DNA from: Bacillus_BD sp050389805
GTDB taxonomy: Bacteria > Bacillota > Bacilli > Bacillales > Cytobacillaceae
NCBI RefSeq assembly: GCF_050389805.1
Contig: NZ_CP130945.1
Coordinates: 2,728,001-2,792,000, forward strand
Direction of reading: 5' to 3'
Length of the DNA stretch: 64,000 bases
Below the pieces are notes generated by a model. That model was given only the letters and a program-made list of their open reading frames with translations, did no database searches and was not told where the DNA came from. This document shows positions 16,471 to 24,827 of this stretch, piece by piece. Both the position numbers and the translations under genes were made by a program. How positions within the stretch are numbered: the first letter of the stretch is position 1; every line of letters starts with the position of its first letter.

Positions 16471-18282
16471 ATGGGTTCAGTTGACTTAAGTACTTATGCA
16501 AATACCCGTAGAATTCAATCATTTGAATATGAACCACATGGAAAAAGAATCAGTTTTATTTCTGATTGGAAAGGATCGCCTCAGGTTTGGGAATACGAAA
16601 TAGGAAGCAGAATGGTACAGTCTTCCATTATGCAAGATGGGATAACGTTTATAAAATACGTGGATGAAACATCAGATTTAATTATAGGGATGGACGAATC
16701 CGGAAATGAAAGGGTTCAATTATTCATACTAAAGAAGACTGGAAAATTAATTCCTTTAACCAATTCTCCACAGCACGTTCATTTATATGGAGGCAGTTCT
16801 CCGGATGGAAAATGGATTGCCTGGTCCAGTAACCGACGAGAGCCGGCTTTTTTTGATATTTATTTACAGAATATTGAAACATTGGAAACTCACCTTGTTT
16901 TTGCTCATGACGGACAATATACGGTTGAAAAATGGTTTCCTGACGGGAAATCATTATTGGTTAGTAGAACAAACTCTGCCCTTGATAATGATCTAGGTGT
17001 TTTATCTCTTTTAACCGGTGAAATGAAATGGATAACAGAACATTCAGGGGAGGCTGCTTTTAGGAATATCCATTTTAATCAAAAGGGAGATCATTTATAT
17101 CTATTATCAAATAAAGACCGAGAATTTTATGGCCTTGCCTGCATCGATTTGCGCACCTTTCAGTTTACATGGCTAGAACAGGGCGATTGGGACTTTGAGG
17201 GATTAGCCATGAATAAACAAAAAAATTTGTTAGCTTTTACGATTAACGAAGCTGGGATATCCAAAGGTTGTTTGCTAGATTTAAGGGTCAGTACTCTACA
17301 AACATGGGAGACACCCATGGGAGTGATTAGAAATCTAAGATTTTCACCAGATAATGATAGACTGCTCTTTTTATTAAATGGACCTGCTCATCCACCTAAA
17401 ATTTGGGAACTGAACCTTCATACTCATACAGTTGATACACATTTATCCGTTTCGAAAGTTTCCTCACTTGAAAAAAAATTAGTGGAGCCGGTACCCATTT
17501 ATTATCGCTCTTTTGACAATTTACTCATCCATTCCTTTTTCTACAAGCCGAAAAATGCAGAAAAGAGATTTCCAGTAGTGATTTATCTTCATGGAGGTCC
17601 AGAAAGTCAGAGCCGTGCTACTTTTAATCCTCTAATGCAATATTTACTAAACATCGGGTATGCCGTGTTAACACCCAATGTCCGAGGTAGTACCGGGTTT
17701 GGAAAAACGTATACCCATCTTGATGATGTTCGGAATCGGATGGATGCGTTGAAGGATTTGATTTTTTCAGTAGATTGGATAAAACGGGAAACGAATGCTG
17801 ATCCTGACAGGATCGCGGTAATGGGCGGAAGCTATGGAGGATTTATGGTGCTTGCTGCCATCAGCCACTATCCTAAACTGTGGGCAGCTGCTATTGATAT
17901 CGTAGGGATGTCAAGCCTTCGTTCGTTTCTGAAAACAACAAGTCCTTGGCGAAAGAAGAACAGAGAGAAAGAATATGGAACGGTAAAAGAAGATGGTGAA
18001 TTTTTTGATAAGATTGATCCATTACATTATACCGACCATATAGAATCTCCACTTTTGGTCGTCCATGGGGTTAATGACCCGCGAGTACCTATTCGAGAAT
18101 CAGAGCAGATGGTTGAAAAATTGAAAAAGCGTAACCATCCCGTTGAGTTTATCCGAATTGAAGATGAGGGACATACGCTAGAAAAAGAAACAAATAAGTT
18201 ATTTGTCTATCGCAGTGCAGTAGACTTCCTTGAAAAATATTTGAAACCAAATCGATTCTCCGACACTGAAGATATTAAATAA
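16471..18282 (+). CDS. S9-family peptidase (acylaminoacyl-peptidase/prolyl oligopeptidase type)
   Basis: A 603-residue serine peptidase. Residues 1-330 form an N-terminal beta-propeller (repeated WxxDGKS/SPDGKW-like blades), and 350-595 an alpha/beta-hydrolase domain. GGSYGGFM carries the nucleophilic Ser, DPRVP the Asp and EDEGHTL the His, in S9 order. YLHGGPESQ forms the oxyanion region. It is probably cytosolic because no signal peptide is visible, and cleaves short or acylated peptides. It lies between the two blocks of the molybdenum hydroxylase genes with no evident functional link. Confidence 0.85.
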   Translation: MGSVDLSTYANTRRIQSFEYEPHGKRISFISDWKGSPQVWEYEIGSRMVQSSIMQDGITFIKYVDETSDLIIGMDESGNERVQLFILKKTGKLIPLTNSPQHVHLYGGSSPDGKWIAWSSNRREPAFFDIYLQNIETLETHLVFAHDGQYTVEKWFPDGKSLLVSRTNSALDNDLGVLSLLTGEMKWITEHSGEAAFRNIHFNQKGDHLYLLSNKDREFYGLACIDLRTFQFTWLEQGDWDFEGLAMNKQKNLLAFTINEAGISKGCLLDLRVSTLQTWETPMGVIRNLRFSPDNDRLLFLLNGPAHPPKIWELNLHTHTVDTHLSVSKVSSLEKKLVEPVPIYYRSFDNLLIHSFFYKPKNAEKRFPVVIYLHGGPESQSRATFNPLMQYLLNIGYAVLTPNVRGSTGFGKTYTHLDDVRNRMDALKDLIFSVDWIKRETNADPDRIAVMGGSYGGFMVLAAISHYPKLWAAAIDIVGMSSLRSFLKTTSPWRKKNREKEYGTVKEDGEFFDKIDPLHYTDHIESPLLVVHGVNDPRVPIRESEQMVEKLKKRNHPVEFIRIEDEGHTLEKETNKLFVYRSAVDFLEKYLKPNRFSDTEDIK

Positions 18283-18361
18283 AGGGATATACAGGATAAG
18301 TAGTAAAATGTCAAAACAAGCATAACAAGAAAAATATTGATTCTTCTTTCCAAATCACCTA

Positions 18362-18370
18362 CATACAATA
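18362..18370 (+). promoter_or_regulatory. Sporulation-type -10 element
   Basis: CATACAATA matches both sigma-E (CATACAxT) and sigma-K (CATAnnnTA) -10 patterns, 30 bp before the start of the repeat protein. No convincing -35 at the right spacing. Confidence 0.4.
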
Positions 18371-18399
18371 AAGGTGAAATGACTGAAGGAGGCGACAAA

Positions 18400-18885
18400 A
18401 TGGAACAACCATTTTTCGATGAAAGAAGTATGGGATATGGAACCCAACCAGGTTACGGCATGGGACACGGGGGATATCCAGGTTATGGCATGGGACATGG
18501 AGGATACCCAGGTTACGGCATGGGACATGGAGGATATCCAGGTTATGGCATGGGACACGGAGGATATCCAGGTTATGGCATGGGACATGGAGGATACCCA
18601 GGTTACGGCATGGGACATGGAGGATATCCAGGTTATGGCATGGGACACGGAGGATATCCAGGTTATGGCATGGGACACGGAGGATATCCAGGTTATGGCA
18701 TGGGACATGGAGGATATCCAGGTTATGGCATGGGACATGGAGGATATCCAGGTTACGGCATGGGACATGGAGGATACCAAGGCTATGGCACAGGTCAAGG
18801 AGGCTATCCGAGTTACGGAACTAGTACTCAGCCATCACAGCAAACTTATGGGCAACAACCAGGGCGCGACGATTACGATTTATAG
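18400..18885 (+). CDS. Tandem-repeat Gly/Tyr/His-rich coat-like protein
   Basis: A 161-residue protein. After a 16-residue N-terminus it holds eleven perfect copies of the decapeptide PGYGMGHGGY and a twelfth degenerate copy, then a Gln/Thr-rich tail ending in acidic RDDYDL. It is probably a spore surface or coat protein by composition and upstream -10 box; no homologue is recognised. The ATG at 18400 is selected by GGAGG at 18388-18392. The repeats are encoded by a 30-bp minisatellite, so length is likely to vary between strains. Confidence 0.65.
   Translation: MEQPFFDERSMGYGTQPGYGMGHGGYPGYGMGHGGYPGYGMGHGGYPGYGMGHGGYPGYGMGHGGYPGYGMGHGGYPGYGMGHGGYPGYGMGHGGYPGYGMGHGGYPGYGMGHGGYPGYGMGHGGYQGYGTGQGGYPSYGTSTQPSQQTYGQQPGRDDYDL
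18448..18807 (+). repeat. 30-bp minisatellite, 12 units
   Basis: Units begin every 30 bp from 18448 with CCAGGTTAyGGCATGGG. Units differ only at three third-codon positions. Units 2-4 (18478-18567) and 5-7 (18568-18657) are identical over 90 bp, showing a higher-order duplication. Unit 12 (18778-18807) is degenerate. Confidence 0.95.
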
Positions 18886-19051
18886 ACAAAAATAAAAATC
18901 AACGGGTAAATATGAAAATAAAAATAAAAAGTTTGTGAATGAAAATTAACGAATAATATTTTTGTTTACGAAAATATGTAGGTTGAGAAAATGGGTTCGT
19001 TCTATTTATGCATAATAGAGGTTTAATTGACCATTGATAAAGTAAAAAATG

Positions 19052-19084
19052 AAGCTCAGGGTTAAAGTAAACTGAGCTTTTTTT
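19052..19084 (+). terminator. Terminator between repeat-protein gene and FAD subunit gene
   Basis: AAGCTCAG/CTGAGCTT arms then T7. Only about 20 bp separate it from the ribosome site of the next gene, so it is either the end of the upstream transcript or an attenuator for the FAD subunit gene. Confidence 0.75.
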
Positions 19085-19116
19085 ACTTTTTTCATATTTC
19101 AGAAGAAGGAGATGGC

Positions 19117-19959
19117 GTGGGCTTGATTTCATATGATTTTGAATATTACCTTCCCTTATCAATGAAAGAAGCGGTCCAATTATACAAAGATTTACATGAG
19201 AGAGGAAAAGAACCTATTTACTATTCAGGTGGAACAGAAATCATTACGCTCGGAAGATTGAATGTTGTAAAGACCAGGGCTATCATTGATATTAAACAGA
19301 TACCAGAGTGTAGAACATTTCAGATTCAACAGTCGAATTTGTTTACGGGTGCAGCCATACCATTGACGGTAATCGAAGAGACCAATTTATTTCCCTTATT
19401 AAGCAAAACCGTTAGTGAAATTGCCGATCGGACCGCTAGAAATAAAATTACAGCTGGTGGGAACATTTGCGGTCAAATTTTCTATCGGGAAGCTGTCCTG
19501 CCATTTCTATTATCAGATAGTCAAATGGTGATTGCTGGCTCAAGTGGGATCAGGACCGTTTTCATAAATGAAATCTTTAACGAGAAGCTATTATTAGAGC
19601 CTGGGGAGTTACTCGTTGGAATTAAAACGGAACAAAGATTTTTAGATATGCCATTCGTCAGTATTAAAAGAAGAAGGCAATGGAATACAGGCTACCCACT
19701 TATCACCGTTGCGGCTCTTAAAGTTAATGGGGAAATCAGAATAGCAATAAGTGGGTTGACTACATATCCATTTCGTTCTAAGCAAATGGAGGAACAACTC
19801 AATAATAAGGAATATTCTTTGAATCATAGAATTGATGAGGCAGTCCAGTCTTTAAAGGTACCTCCTTTGGATGATTCAGAAGGCTCCTTCCAATATCGGT
19901 TATTCGTATTAAAAAATATACTTCATGAAGTGTTTCAGCAATTAGAAGGGGAGGCGTAA
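19117..19959 (+). CDS. Molybdenum hydroxylase FAD-binding subunit
   Basis: A 280-residue protein of the CoxM/PucC family. YSGGTEIITLGRLN (about residue 35) is the first FAD loop and TAGGNICGQI (about residue 110) the second. A C-terminal CO-dehydrogenase flavoprotein domain follows (about residues 175-275). It passes electrons from the 2Fe-2S subunit to FAD. The GTG start at 19117 has AAGGAG 5 nt upstream (TTG 19123 is an alternative). It is followed 4 nt later by the iron-sulfur subunit gene. Confidence 0.8.
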   Translation: MGLISYDFEYYLPLSMKEAVQLYKDLHERGKEPIYYSGGTEIITLGRLNVVKTRAIIDIKQIPECRTFQIQQSNLFTGAAIPLTVIEETNLFPLLSKTVSEIADRTARNKITAGGNICGQIFYREAVLPFLLSDSQMVIAGSSGIRTVFINEIFNEKLLLEPGELLVGIKTEQRFLDMPFVSIKRRRQWNTGYPLITVAALKVNGEIRIAISGLTTYPFRSKQMEEQLNNKEYSLNHRIDEAVQSLKVPPLDDSEGSFQYRLFVLKNILHEVFQQLEGEA

Positions 19960-19963
19960 GACC

Positions 19964-20446
19964 TTGGCTGATAAATTAAGAGTAAGGACGAACTTGATGG
20001 TCAATGGAGAAGAACAGAGAGTTTCTTTCCGCTATGCTGATATACTGTTAGATGTATTGCGTTATCAATTAGGACTTACAGGTGCCAAGCCCGGTTGCTT
20101 AAATGGTGATTGCGGTGCTTGTACAGTAAATATCAATGGGATTGTACAAAAATCATGCTTAACATTGGCAATTGAGGCCGTGGGTAAAGATATCCTTACC
20201 ATAGAAGGGCTTAATTCTCCCATTCAAGGTGCTTTCGTTGATCATTTTGCTTTTCAGTGTGGATATTGCACGCCAGGATTTATTATGAATTGCCATTCCT
20301 TATTAAAGAATCGTAAAAATCCTTCAAACGATGAAATTACGAAATGGCTAGAATCTAATATATGCCGCTGTACGGGCTATACGGAGATAGAGCATGCAGT
20401 TAAAGTTGCGTTGCATTCAGTGAAAAATGGGAGTGATGGATATTAA
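19964..20446 (+). CDS. Molybdenum hydroxylase 2Fe-2S subunit
   Basis: A 160-residue protein with a plant-ferredoxin-like domain (Cys motif GCLNGDCGACTVNINGI plus a later Cys in QKSCL) and a C-terminal helical domain with CGYCTPGF and NICRCTGY. These eight Cys hold two 2Fe-2S clusters as in CoxS/PucE. It is the small subunit partner of the gene just upstream and of the large subunit at 13136. The start is TTG 19964 behind AAGGGGAGG. Confidence 0.88.
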   Translation: MADKLRVRTNLMVNGEEQRVSFRYADILLDVLRYQLGLTGAKPGCLNGDCGACTVNINGIVQKSCLTLAIEAVGKDILTIEGLNSPIQGAFVDHFAFQCGYCTPGFIMNCHSLLKNRKNPSNDEITKWLESNICRCTGYTEIEHAVKVALHSVKNGSDGY

Positions 20447-20494
20447 GAATCTTTAATAAATATATCCCATATGAATACACTAGTAGCTCAAGCA

Positions 20495-20540
20495 AAAAAT
20501 AGGACTAAAAAGATGACAAGAGCTTAGCTATTTAGTCCTA
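20495..20540 (-). terminator. Terminator of the YjcZ gene (possibly bidirectional)
   Basis: AGGACTAAA (20501-20509) pairs with TTTAGTCCT (20531-20539). On the minus strand it is followed by ATTTTTTGC. Confidence 0.65.
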
Positions 20541-20565
20541 TATTGTTTTTCAACATTATTGTTTA

Positions 20566-20694
20566 TTAATAAAAACTTGCACCGATGATGATAAGCAGGA
20601 TGAATAATACTACGATCAGTGCAAATCCCCCTCTGAAACCATAACCTCCATAACCATAACCGTATCCTCCGCAACCACAACCATATCCAAACAT
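20566..20694 (-). CDS. YjcZ-family sporulation protein, 42 aa
   Basis: A small protein. A Gly/Tyr/Cys-rich N-terminus (MFGYGCGCGGYGYGYGGY, then FRGG) is followed by one hydrophobic helix FALIVVLFILLIIIGASFY. This is the YjcZ/YtzL-type sporulation family. An excellent AAAGGAGG precedes ATG at 20694 (minus strand). It is a membrane-associated spore protein of unknown role. Confidence 0.85.
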   Translation of the reverse strand: MFGYGCGCGGYGYGYGGYGFRGGFALIVVLFILLIIIGASFY

Positions 20695-20922
20695 ACTTTC
20701 CTTCCTCCTTTCTTATTAGATATATATATATGAATCTATTCCCAACGTGGATGGGTATTAGCCCATTATATATAAAAGATTTTATAAATGAAGGGAAAGG
20801 TAAGAGACTATTGAAATGAATAATCGCTCATTTGTACTAGAAACGACCTGACCAGAACTGAGTTCATTAAGTATGAAAATAACAACATTTATATTCACAT
20901 TCCATTATTAGACCGGTACAGG

Positions 20923-20951
20923 AACCTATAGACAGCATATCGCATATAGTA
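20923..20951 (+). promoter_or_regulatory. Candidate sigma-K promoter
   Basis: AACC (20923-20926), a 16-nt spacer, then CATATAGTA (20943-20951) fits the sigma-K pattern (AC near -35, CATAnnnTA at -10), upstream of the GerPF-like gene. Confidence 0.5.
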
Positions 20952-20986
20952 CAGATAAGATACATGATAGAAAGGTGTTTATTAAA

Positions 20987-21256
20987 ATGCCGTCAGTTGT
21001 CATTAATTTACATTACTTAAAGATTAATAGTATCTCAGGGAATGGTTCGATTACAATAGGCGAGGCATCTTACAACAGTCCAACAGCCTATAACAAATCA
21101 CAAGGATTGAATGCATCATATGGTGATACATCACCAACAGAAGCTATCATGGAAAATTTATTAAATGATCCTGATGTGAATGATCAAACAAATATTGGAA
21201 ATGTAGATAATGCTTATGTTAAACCAATAAAGCCACCGCCAGTACAACCCATTTAG
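20987..21256 (+). CDS. GerPF-like spore germination protein
   Basis: An 89-residue protein. The pattern PSVVINLHYLKINSISGNG followed by IGEASYNSPTA matches the GerPA/GerPF family of small coat-associated proteins that affect germinant access. The C-terminus is Pro-rich. The ATG at 20987 (AAAGGTG 9 nt upstream) is preferred to GTG 20975. It lies upstream of the cwlJ-like gene and shares its germination theme. Confidence 0.7.
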   Translation: MPSVVINLHYLKINSISGNGSITIGEASYNSPTAYNKSQGLNASYGDTSPTEAIMENLLNDPDVNDQTNIGNVDNAYVKPIKPPPVQPI

Positions 21257-21398
21257 ATATCAAATAGGAAAACTTTCTGTTCCAATTGCGCCTATCTCAC
21301 GAACAATCGAAGTCCTGAAGAAATGAATTTGGGGCTTCTTTTTTACTGGAAAAAGTTTCATGGATTTACAAATATGAACATGAATGCTGATTTTATTT

Positions 21399-21407
21399 CA
21401 TACTATA
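21399..21407 (+). promoter_or_regulatory. Sporulation-type -10 upstream of the cwlJ-like gene
   Basis: CATACTATA fits CATAnnnTA. It lies only 16 bp before the ATG and the -35 is unclear, so the assignment is tentative. Confidence 0.3.
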
Positions 21408-21423
21408 TTTTGGGGGTGGGAGA

Positions 21424-21864
21424 ATGGCAAGAATCGCATACCGAAGTTCAGATGTTGATTTAATGGCAAGGATGATGAGAGCAGAAGCAGAGGGAGAAGG
21501 AAAACAAGGAATGCTTTATGTGGGAAATGTCATTGTCAACCGTGTTATTGCAGATTGTACGGACTTTAATGAATTGAGAACGGTTGAACACGTCATTTTT
21601 CATGTACAAGGAGGAAATTACTCTTTTGAAGCGGTTCAAAAAGGCAATGTGTTTTATCAAAGAGCAAGAGAATCTGAAAGAAGATTAGCTAAACAAAATT
21701 TGGATTATTGGAGGGAACACCCAGCAAAATATGCCCTTTGGTATTTTAATCCATATGGTCCATGTCCTCCAACATGGTATGATCAACCTTTTACAGGACA
21801 ATTTAAACAACATTGTTTCTATGAACCGGCTCCTGGAACATGCGATAGTGTTTATAGTGGATGA
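21424..21864 (+). CDS. cwlJ: CwlJ-like spore cortex-lytic hydrolase
   Basis: A 146-residue hydrolase of the SleB/CwlJ family, close to the usual CwlJ length of about 142. It shows the catalytic region MARMMRAEAEGEG (with the conserved Glu), GNVIVNRV and the C-terminal motif ALWYFNPYGPCPPTW. There is no signal peptide, as expected for CwlJ, which is laid down in the coat by the mother cell. It degrades cortex peptidoglycan during germination, especially with Ca-dipicolinate. The partner gerQ is not adjacent; a GerPF-like gene is. Confidence 0.87.
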   Translation: MARIAYRSSDVDLMARMMRAEAEGEGKQGMLYVGNVIVNRVIADCTDFNELRTVEHVIFHVQGGNYSFEAVQKGNVFYQRARESERRLAKQNLDYWREHPAKYALWYFNPYGPCPPTWYDQPFTGQFKQHCFYEPAPGTCDSVYSG

Positions 21865-21889
21865 TAAGTTGTATTTAAACAGGAAACAG

Positions 21890-21922
21890 AAAAGCGCATC
21901 TTTTTTCTGGATACGCTTTTTT
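21890..21922. terminator. Bidirectional terminator between cwlJ and ABC exporter
   Basis: AAAGCGcATC and GATaCGCTTT arms with T tracts in both directions, in a convergent gene junction. Confidence 0.75.
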
Positions 21923-21932
21923 CTGTTATAAT

Positions 21933-23693
21933 TTAAAGGTTTATTTGGTGGGGAATATCCGCCCTTAATTTTTTTGCCAGTTTCTGATAAAAGTCGTGGG
22001 ATTCTACTAATTCTTCATGTGTTCCAGATCCAGTGATCGTACCTGCTTCAAGAACAACAATTTGATCCGCATCCATAATCGTTGACAGTCGGTGTGCGAT
22101 AATAAGCGTAGTTCTGCCAGCCATTAACTTTTTTAATGCAAGCTGAACAAGTAACTCAGATTCACTATCAAGATTTGAAGTCGCTTCATCTAATAAAAGA
22201 ATATGAGGGTCACGAATCAACGCCCGTGCAATCGCAATCCGTTGCCGTTGCCCACCAGATAGTTTCACTCCTCGTTCTCCAACCTCTGTATCAAAACCTT
22301 GTGGAAGATTTTGAATAAAATCAAACGCGTGAGCAAATATAGCTGCTTGTTTTAATTCCTCATCTGTTACGGTTCTATCAATTCCATAAATAATGTTGTC
22401 TTTAATACTTCCTGACATTAAGGGGCTTTCCTGTGAAACATAACCAATTTGACTACGCCATGATTTGAGATCAAATTGTGCAATATTTATATCACCTAAC
22501 AAAATGTATCCTTTATCAGGCTGATAAAATCGTTCAAGGAGTGAAAATAATGTAGTTTTACCACTTCCACTTGGCCCTACAAAGGCAGTCGTTTTCCCGT
22601 ATGGAATTTGTAAGTTCACATCTTTAATAATAGGGGTATCGTGGTAGGAAAAAGTTAGTTGGCGATACTCAATATTTTGTACAGGGTTAACAACACAGAA
22701 TTGATCTTGAGAGGATTCCTCATCAATACGAAGAATGCCTTGTATTCGTTCTGTAGCTCCAATCGCTTTTTGAAAAGCCGTAAAAAAAGAGGCGAGTTGG
22801 GTAAAAGGGACAACGATTTGAAACATGTAAATAATAATCGCAACCAAAGCGCCTGCTGTTAATGCTCCTGAAGCGACCTGCACGCCGCCATATCCGATTA
22901 GAATAACAAGCACAAGCATCATCACAAATGTCATAAAAGGAGAGATAACAGCGAGTACTTTCGCTTCTTTTAACCCATATTGAAATAATTGGCGTATTCG
23001 TTTTTTCCCATTCTTCATTTCAGATTCTTCCGCATGATATGCTTTCACTAGACGAATGTCAGTTAGAACCCTTCCTAAATCACCCGAAAAGTTGGCTAAT
23101 TCATCTTGTGTGTTTAAAGAAATTTTGTACATTTTTTGTCCAAGTGGAAAAATAACCAAAATCGCTAAAGGAACGGAAATAATCATGATTAACGTCATTT
23201 TCCAATCAATCATGAAAAGAAGTATAACAGAACCAACGACTGAGATCATCCCTGTAATAAAGGTAATGAAATGACTTGTAATCAAATCTTTTACGGTATT
23301 GGTATCTTGTGTCATTCGACTCATCGTGTCACCAGATTGGTGCTCATCAAAGTAAGAAACAGGTAGCCTTAAAATCTTTTTCCATAGCCGTTGTCTGATG
23401 GAGGCTACAACCGATTCTCCCATAAAGGCCATAAAAAAGAAGGAAAAGCCAGATGAAATCGTTTGGATAAGAAAGGTAAAGGCAAGAAGTAAAATTATAG
23501 AAACTTCTAGAGAAGCATCCGCTAACCCGTCAACAAGTGACATTGTCAAAATCGGCACAAATAAACCAGCGGCTGTTTCTAGTAAACTTAAAATACAAGC
23601 CACCACCAAAATCCACTTTGGAAAAGAAGTTTCTTTTAATAATTGCCAAAAATGATACGCGTTAAAAGTTGAAGTTTTATCCTTTATTTTCAT
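21933..23693 (-). CDS. ABC multidrug exporter (BmrA/LmrA-like half transporter)
   Basis: A 586-residue fused transporter. It has six membrane helices (residues 25-310) and an ATPase domain with Walker A GPSGSGKTT, signature LSGGQRQR, Walker B ILLLDEATSNLDS and switch His AHRLST. Half transporters of this kind form homodimers that export drugs or lipids. Its start overlaps the MerR-type regulator gene by 17 bp, so the two form an operon driven by the MerR promoter, which suggests inducible drug export. Confidence 0.88.
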   Translation of the reverse strand: MKIKDKTSTFNAYHFWQLLKETSFPKWILVVACILSLLETAAGLFVPILTMSLVDGLADASLEVSIILLLAFTFLIQTISSGFSFFFMAFMGESVVASIRQRLWKKILRLPVSYFDEHQSGDTMSRMTQDTNTVKDLITSHFITFITGMISVVGSVILLFMIDWKMTLIMIISVPLAILVIFPLGQKMYKISLNTQDELANFSGDLGRVLTDIRLVKAYHAEESEMKNGKKRIRQLFQYGLKEAKVLAVISPFMTFVMMLVLVILIGYGGVQVASGALTAGALVAIIIYMFQIVVPFTQLASFFTAFQKAIGATERIQGILRIDEESSQDQFCVVNPVQNIEYRQLTFSYHDTPIIKDVNLQIPYGKTTAFVGPSGSGKTTLFSLLERFYQPDKGYILLGDINIAQFDLKSWRSQIGYVSQESPLMSGSIKDNIIYGIDRTVTDEELKQAAIFAHAFDFIQNLPQGFDTEVGERGVKLSGGQRQRIAIARALIRDPHILLLDEATSNLDSESELLVQLALKKLMAGRTTLIIAHRLSTIMDADQIVVLEAGTITGSGTHEELVESHDFYQKLAKKLRADIPHQINL

Positions 23694-24447
23694 TAAAACT
23701 CACACCTCTCTTTGACATATAAATCTCCATAACTTGTGAAACCCATTCCTCTTCTTCTTTTGTAAAAGGGGATGGAAATAACTTTGGATCGTCCTCCACC
23801 TCAATACCTGTGTCCATTATCTCCTGGGTGAGTGATAATATATCGCCGTATATTTCCTGAGATAATGTAAAGAATTGTTCGATAATCGTTTGAACATGTT
23901 GACTTGCAGGGTCCTGCCCAAAGGCTTGTTTAAGTAATCCGAAGACCACCGCCGCTTCTTTGTTCAGTTCTCTTTGTTTTTCCTCTGAAATGTTGTACAT
24001 TTGTTCGATGACTTCTTCTTGAAGGTATTCTTTTAACCATTCTTTATGTTCCTTTTCCATCCGTATATTATTGATTAGAGAAATAAAAATAGAAGAATCG
24101 ATCATCTTGTGATCCTCAAAAATTTCTAAAGCATGATCTAGTGCACGAATCACCCTTTCAATTTGTTCTTTCTTTTCAACCATTTCTTGTCTTTGAAAAG
24201 AAAGAGATTTTTTTAAATCCCAATCTTTTAAATGAATAAATTCGTTAATTTCTTCTAATGAATACCCAAGAAATTTTAACGATACAATTTTTTGTAATTG
24301 TATAATATGGTCATCACCATAGTATCTTCGACCAGATGCTGAAATTTCAGCAGGGGTTAGGAGCCCAATTTTATCATAATAATGAAGTGTTCGAATCGTT
24401 GTTCCTGTTTTCTTAGCAAACTCCCCAATGGAATAGCTTTTAGTCAT
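23677..24447 (-). CDS. MerR-family regulator with TipAS-like effector domain
   Basis: A 256-residue regulator. Residues 1-70 are a MerR winged helix (YSIGEFAKKTGTTIRTLHYYDKIGLL), then comes a dimerisation coiled coil (75-110). A helical C-terminal domain (120-245) resembles the TipAS drug-binding fold. It likely senses a hydrophobic drug and activates its own operon, including the exporter immediately downstream. GGGAGG precedes the ATG. The promoter has the 19-bp spacer typical of MerR targets. Confidence 0.83.
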   Translation of the reverse strand: MTKSYSIGEFAKKTGTTIRTLHYYDKIGLLTPAEISASGRRYYGDDHIIQLQKIVSLKFLGYSLEEINEFIHLKDWDLKKSLSFQRQEMVEKKEQIERVIRALDHALEIFEDHKMIDSSIFISLINNIRMEKEHKEWLKEYLQEEVIEQMYNISEEKQRELNKEAAVVFGLLKQAFGQDPASQHVQTIIEQFFTLSQEIYGDILSLTQEIMDTGIEVEDDPKLFPSPFTKEEEEWVSQVMEIYMSKRGVSFNENKG

Positions 24448-24477
24448 TATATTTTCCTCCCGATCATGTTTAACTCT

Positions 24478-24508
24478 ATTGTAAAACCTAACGTAACGTC
24501 AGAATCAA
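24478..24508 (-). promoter_or_regulatory. MerR-type promoter with 19-bp spacer and dyad operator
   Basis: On the minus strand -35 TTGATT (24503-24508) and -10 TACAAT (24478-24483) are 19 bp apart. The spacer holds the near-perfect dyad CTAACGT-A-ACGTCAG (24488-24502). This is the hallmark arrangement for activation by DNA twisting. Confidence 0.8.
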
Positions 24509-24580
24509 GGTAATTTTTTTAGATACTTATAGAATGTCAGAATGAGCATTGATCTGTGCATAAAACAACCTGCCACTTTT

Positions 24581-24748
24581 TTAATGAGGCTTAAATCGGT
24601 ATGATTAATATAGAAACGTTTAACTTCATTCAGTCAAAGTCCTCCACTATTAAACTTAAGGCATGAATATCAAAAGGCTTTCAGATTTAATGAGGTTCAA
24701 ATCCGAGCTGAATGAAGTTGAGACTCTGGCGGATGCCGCGGATTTTTT
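24581..24748. other. Intergenic element with direct and inverted repeats
   Basis: Imperfect direct repeats begin TTAATGAGG at 24581-24599 and 24687-24705. A perfect 12-bp inverted repeat AACTTCATTCAG (24622-24633) / CTGAATGAAGTT (24708-24719) encloses the second copy. A small GCGG/CCGC hairpin with T6 follows at about 24729-24748. It may be a short RNA or a mobile-element remnant. Confidence 0.4.
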
Positions 24749-24827
24749 AAGTATTTGATAGAGTGTGCTAGATAAAAATCAAGGGGCAAATTCGACGGGT
24801 GAAATTGATTGAGAAGAGGAAGATAGA

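Noticed and set aside
18448..18807. CRISPR-like array
   Set aside because: Units are contiguous with no unique spacers, and they encode a continuous peptide.
18355..18895. Two long alternative frames (one on each strand) across the minisatellite
   Set aside because: A 30-bp repeat is a multiple of three, so any stop-free frame stays open; the Gly/Tyr/His frame is the one with a ribosome site and a coat-like composition.
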